DNA of 7,825 nucleotides. Source: an uncultured Lachnospiraceae bacterium. GTDB taxonomy: Bacteria > Bacillota > Clostridia > Lachnospirales > Lachnospiraceae. Under the pieces are notes generated by a model, which did not search any database, was not told the origin of the DNA, and saw only the letters and a program-made list of their open reading frames with translations. The position numbers and the translations under genes were made by a program. The stretch lies in the NCBI GenBank assembly GCA_937916415.1, contig CALGGH010000181.1, positions 1-7,825 on the forward strand. The letters are read 5' to 3'. This document shows, one piece after another, positions 4,881-7,825 of this stretch. The stretch's first letter is position 1, and every line of letters begins with the position of its first letter.

Positions 4881-6563
4881 TCACACGCACAGGTCAAGCG
4901 CCGTGGCGTATTCAAGCGGCCTGCCCCACACGAATCCCTGCACGAAGTCGCAGTCATATTCGTCCAGGAGTGCCAGCTGCTTCTCTTCCTCGACTCCCTC
5001 GGAAATGACCTCGCAGTTCATCAGGTGGCCCATGTAGATGACCGTCTTGACGAAGTCCCTGTTCATCTCGGAGCTCTCTATGTTGTCGATCAGGCTCTTG
5101 TCGATCTTGAGCAGCGTGACGGGCAGGTTGAGCAGCTGAGCCAGTGAAGTGTATCCCGTGCCAAAGTCGTCAACCGCGATCTTGATGCCGTTATCCCTGA
5201 GCACGTTCACGTTCTCGATGGTCATGTCGACGGACTTGGCAAAGGAATACTCGGTGATCTCGATCTCCAGGTTCCCGGGCGGAAATCCGACGTCCCGGAT
5301 CATGGCCATGACCTCGTCGGCAAAACCGGGCTGTGATATTTCCTTGGCGCTGACGTTCACCGACAGGGTGAAGTCGTCATCCATCTTCCTGCATATGTTC
5401 TTGAACTCACGCATGGCCCTGTGGCGCACGTAACGGTCTATGTCCACTATCAGATCCGAATTCTCGGCTACCGGAATGAACTCACCCGGAGAAACGATCG
5501 ATCCGTCGGGCAGCCTCATGCGAACCAGTGCCTCGAAGCCCCTCAGCTTCTTGCCGTCGAGCACGTACTGAGGCTGATACTGCAGATAGAAGTAATTGTT
5601 CTCCAGCCCTTCCTTGATCAGCTTTTCGACCTCGGCCACCCTGGCAACCTGATCCCTGAGCGCCTCGTTGTAAGTACACACCCTGATCCCTTCGGTGTTG
5701 ACGGCATAGTTCATGGCCACGTCCGCACGCTGCATCACGTCCTCGGCGGTGACGTTCTTGTCGATGAACTCCGCTATGCCTGCATATGCCGACAGGAAGA
5801 AGCTCATGTTGACCTCTCCGTTGGATATTTCCACGGGCCTGGCGAGACCCACGATCACGTCGTCCACTATTTCCCTGTAGCCGGTCTTTTCATGCAGGAT
5901 CATGCCGAATTCAGAGCCCTCGATCTTGAACACGATTCCGTTCCTGCCGACGCTCTCCTCCATGCGGCGTCCCACCTCATATATCACGCGGTCACCAATC
6001 TTGCGGCCGGCGCTGGCGTTCACCTCGTGAAAGCCCTCCACGTGGACGTAGGATACGTATCCTCTCTCGCGTGCCCTGATCATCTTGTCCAGCATGCGCT
6101 CGAATCCATACCTGTTGGTAAGTCCCGTCACCACGTCGGTGGTGGCGCGCATGTCGCTGATCCTGAACTGACGGTATATGAGGATCGCGGCCACTCCGTG
6201 TATGATGCAGTTAACCACGCCGGGGAGTGAGGCCGCGGAATGTGACAGCATGATCGATCTTATGGTGCCAAAAAACGAAAACGCGAGAACGAAAAGTGCC
6301 AGCTTTATGCCTCTTTTGTAATCAGTGAGTACCAGCAGAAAACAAAAAACGACGGACACGGACTGAATGCAGCCCGAAAGTCCGCTCAACGGAATGGCGA
6401 AATCGCCAAGCTTAAAGACCGTATTGCCAAAACGTCTGGCCATGAATCCATTCAGGCAAACCAGACCCAAGGCTAACACGAAAAATACGTAAAACCAAAC
6501 GCCGCGACGTTTAATCGCAAACAGACTGCCCCCATTGCGGCCGGAATCCGTTCCATTGCCCAT
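4881..6563 (-). CDS. Membrane-anchored GGDEF-EAL protein, probable c-di-GMP phosphodiesterase
   Basis: A 560-residue inner-membrane protein predicted to hydrolyse the second messenger c-di-GMP. Four hydrophobic helices (about 22-42, 60-80, 86-105, 111-131) form an N-terminal sensor-like membrane region without a recognisable ligand domain. A GGDEF-fold domain (about 140-300) begins DVVTGLTNR, but its signature is EGSEF (215-219) instead of GGDEF. The usual metal-binding region is HVEGFHEVNASAG, lacking the normal aspartates, so cyclase activity is unlikely. The EAL domain (about 310-558) is complete: E344 in FEALVRM, N403, E435 in EITE, D465-D466 in DDFGTGY, K486 in LLKIDKS, E522 in SEGVE and Q542 in VQGF. 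The start at 6563 follows GGGGGG by seven bases. It has its own promoter and hairpin leader and lies upstream of the transport operon with no clear terminator in between. The degenerate GGDEF may bind GTP as a regulator, which is an inference from other family members. Confidence 0.93.
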   Translation of the reverse strand: MGNGTDSGRNGGSLFAIKRRGVWFYVFFVLALGLVCLNGFMARRFGNTVFKLGDFAIPLSGLSGCIQSVSVVFCFLLVLTDYKRGIKLALFVLAFSFFGTIRSIMLSHSAASLPGVVNCIIHGVAAILIYRQFRISDMRATTDVVTGLTNRYGFERMLDKMIRARERGYVSYVHVEGFHEVNASAGRKIGDRVIYEVGRRMEESVGRNGIVFKIEGSEFGMILHEKTGYREIVDDVIVGLARPVEISNGEVNMSFFLSAYAGIAEFIDKNVTAEDVMQRADVAMNYAVNTEGIRVCTYNEALRDQVARVAEVEKLIKEGLENNYFYLQYQPQYVLDGKKLRGFEALVRMRLPDGSIVSPGEFIPVAENSDLIVDIDRYVRHRAMREFKNICRKMDDDFTLSVNVSAKEISQPGFADEVMAMIRDVGFPPGNLEIEITEYSFAKSVDMTIENVNVLRDNGIKIAVDDFGTGYTSLAQLLNLPVTLLKIDKSLIDNIESSEMNRDFVKTVIYMGHLMNCEVISEGVEEEKQLALLDEYDCDFVQGFVWGRPLEYATALDLCV

Positions 6564-6577
6564 AAGATTACCCCCCT

Positions 6578-6625
6578 GTTACCGGACCGGCAATCATAAG
6601 CCCCACGCCGGTCACACTTAGTAAC
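6578..6625 (-). promoter_or_regulatory. 5'-UTR hairpin of the EAL gene
   Basis: On the minus strand GTTAC (6625-6621) pairs with GTAAC (6582-6578), and inside it GACCGGC (6613-6607) pairs with GCCGGTC (6591-6585) around a 15-base loop. With the predicted start near 6627, the hairpin fills almost the whole untranslated leader and its base lies one base from the GGGGGG ribosome site (6576-6571). It may stabilise the message or limit ribosome access. It does not show the conserved core of a c-di-GMP riboswitch. Confidence 0.5.
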
Positions 6626-6633
6626 CGTCATCA

Positions 6634-6662
6634 ATTATATCCTTTTCGCGGAACACTTGCAA
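6634..6662 (-). promoter_or_regulatory. Near-consensus sigma-70-type promoter of the EAL gene
   Basis: TTGCAA (6662-6657) and a perfect TATAAT (6639-6634) are separated by exactly 17 bases on the minus strand. The -35 box begins 13 bases beyond the stop codon of the transferase gene, so the EAL gene can be transcribed on its own. Predicted start near 6627. Confidence 0.8.
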
Positions 6663-6675
6663 TAGGCTGTATATT

Positions 6676-7668
6676 CTATCGGAGAAACAAGAATACGTAT
6701 ACTATCGAGGTAACGCCCTGTATGATCGCGAACCTCATGTCCACCTGTTCATTGGACCATGGCCTGGAAACGTTCTTGCGGACGTGATCATGCAGCGGCG
6801 TGCGGATCCGGGCCAGCGGATTCTTCTTAAAAATCTTGATGATCATGATCTTGACCAGTCCGAGGCCGCCGTCAAGTATCAGCATGGCCGCAAATATGAA
6901 ATACAGAAGCGGCAGCTTGCTCTTGAGCGCTATGATCGCGATGAACACTCCCATCGCGCGCGACCCCGCATCTCCCATCAAAAGCGAGCTCGGCGGAGCG
7001 TTGTACCACAGGTATGCCAGTATGGATGACACGAAGAAAAGCGACGGATAGGTAAACCTGCCCAGGTTGCCGTAGCCGCCCGAAAAAACCGGGTTGTTGT
7101 ATATGTCCACTGCAATGAAGCTGAGGATCGTGACCAGCACGAGGGTGCCCGAAAGCCCGTCCACGCCGTCCGCGCAGTTGGTCACGTTGATCGACACGAA
7201 TACCATGAATGCGGCCAGCGCATACAGCACCCACCTGTTCATGGTGACCGTCACGTTCAGGAATCCTATGATCATGTCGCATCCGTTGTAATGTACGTAA
7301 GTGTAAGCTATGATGAGCGCCACGATCAGGTCCAGCATGCCTTTTTTGTACCTGCCCCACGGGATGCTTGACGCATCGTCCAGAAAGCCCGTGAGCATCT
7401 CCGCCACTATCAGTCCGGTGTAGATCAGGTATTCCATGCTGGGCGGCGCAAAGAGAACCTCCGCGATGGCAAAGCACAGGATGAATATCAGTCCGCCCCC
7501 GCGCGGCTTGCCCCTGGACAGCTTGCCGTCCACGGCAAATTCCCTGCCCTCGTCGGCAGGCAGCCTGTCCTTAAACTTATACAGGCCAATGGCGGTGAGC
7601 AAAAAGGCACACAACGCACCCACGCCCATCATCACGTTGGGATATCCGGAGAAAAAATAATAGAACAC
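6676..7668 (-). CDS. mraY: MraY/WecA-family prenyl-phosphate sugar-phosphate transferase, MraY-like
   Basis: A polytopic membrane enzyme that moves a phospho-sugar from a UDP-sugar to undecaprenyl phosphate; in MraY this forms lipid I of peptidoglycan. About ten hydrophobic helices span the 330 residues. Catalytic landmarks are D97-D98 in FLDDASS, NCADGVDGL (164-172), NAPPSSLLMGDAGSRAMG (D233 matching the essential loop aspartate) and PLHDH (291-295). Two features depart from textbook MraY: GKPRGGG (53-59) in place of GTPTMGG, which is nearer the WecA style, and HDH where MraY usually has HHH. From memory, proteins of this type are common in Lachnospiraceae and usually annotated as MraY. They may be a second enzyme for another glycan, and no murein-synthesis genes adjoin it here. 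The start is GTG at 7668, with GGGGAG nine bases upstream; the stop is TAG at 6676-6678. Confidence 0.85.
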   Translation of the reverse strand: MFYYFFSGYPNVMMGVGALCAFLLTAIGLYKFKDRLPADEGREFAVDGKLSRGKPRGGGLIFILCFAIAEVLFAPPSMEYLIYTGLIVAEMLTGFLDDASSIPWGRYKKGMLDLIVALIIAYTYVHYNGCDMIIGFLNVTVTMNRWVLYALAAFMVFVSINVTNCADGVDGLSGTLVLVTILSFIAVDIYNNPVFSGGYGNLGRFTYPSLFFVSSILAYLWYNAPPSSLLMGDAGSRAMGVFIAIIALKSKLPLLYFIFAAMLILDGGLGLVKIMIIKIFKKNPLARIRTPLHDHVRKNVSRPWSNEQVDMRFAIIQGVTSIVYVFLFLR

Positions 7669-7707
7669 GTAAATTCACTCCCCAAGGTAAGGTTTCACAT
7701 AACCCTT

Positions 7708-7716
7708 ATAATACCA
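7708..7716 (-). promoter_or_regulatory. Extended -10 promoter upstream of the MraY-like gene
   Basis: On the minus strand TGGTATTAT (7716-7708) fits the TGnTATAAT extended -10 pattern. No good -35 box is visible at 16-18 bases upstream, as is usual for this promoter type. It lies about 40 bases before the GTG start, in AT-rich DNA. Confidence 0.5.
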
Positions 7717-7770
7717 TACTAATGAATTCTTTGCTGAAAAATAACGCACATTTTTAGATTTGTGTTGTTT

Positions 7771-7825
7771 AGGAGCTGTTCAGAAATAACTTTTAAATTA
7801 TGCGATGGATGCTTCTTTGATTGCA
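7771..7825. other. AT-rich edge segment, possible insertion-sequence end
   Basis: The last 55 bases start AGGAGCTGTTCAGAAATAAC and contain no gene. GAGCTGTTCA-type openings are seen at the ends of several transposon families, and the sequence differs in composition from the GC-rich genes to its left. Without the matching inverted end or a transposase this is only a suggestion; it could equally be ordinary intergenic DNA. Confidence 0.2.

Noticed and set aside
4570..5037. Plus-strand open frame over the operon leader and both gene edges
   Set aside because: It crosses the signal-peptide region, terminator, palindrome, promoter and the EAL C-terminus on the opposite strand, with no coding character.
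5421..6230. Plus-strand open frame of 269 codons opposite the GGDEF-EAL gene
   Set aside because: Antisense shadow: the minus-strand product has intact EAL motifs, while this one is a His/Val-rich string without recognisable domains.
6564..6627. c-di-GMP riboswitch controlling the EAL gene
   Set aside because: The leader is too short and lacks the conserved GEMM core; only a simple hairpin is present.

Overview
The window looks like chromosomal DNA of a fairly GC-rich member of the Bacillota, most likely in or near the Lachnospiraceae. This rests on gene content, strong G-rich Shine-Dalgarno sites, frequent AGG arginine codons and the style of the proteins. It is an inference from reading, not a database match. 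Five of the six full-length genes, plus a candidate small ORF, lie on the minus strand.

Left edge (1 to about 425): visibly AT-rich DNA encoding a repeat-rich, phage tail/baseplate-like coiled-coil protein that is open at the 5' end. It runs abruptly, and out of frame, into the first codons of a GC-richer Cof-type HAD phosphatase gene (414-1217, plus strand). The HAD gene has no visible promoter or ribosome site of its own. This join looks like a recombination or assembly junction. A REP-like palindromic repeat covers the HAD stop codon and the start of the convergent gap.

Centre (1312-4880, minus strand, read right to left): a compact probable operon with a promoter and a roughly 190-nt structured leader that ends in an intrinsic terminator abutting the first gene's ribosome site. 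It then encodes a polar amino-acid-binding lipoprotein, an amino-acid ABC ATPase, the tRNA 2-thiouridylase MnmA, a small conserved-looking protein of unknown function, and a possible 47-residue ORF overlapping it by ATGA. No membrane permease is present. The leader can form either the terminator or a competing seven-base-pair helix, so I read it as a candidate attenuator or riboswitch of a class I do not recognise. It is the best candidate here for something undescribed.

Right (4881-7668, minus strand): a membrane-anchored GGDEF-EAL protein with a degenerate cyclase site and an intact phosphodiesterase site, expressed from a near-consensus promoter with a hairpin leader. Upstream lies a MraY-family prenyl-phosphate sugar-phosphate transferase with an HDH motif, behind an extended -10 promoter. 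The last 55 bases are AT-rich and resemble an insertion-sequence end, but only weakly.
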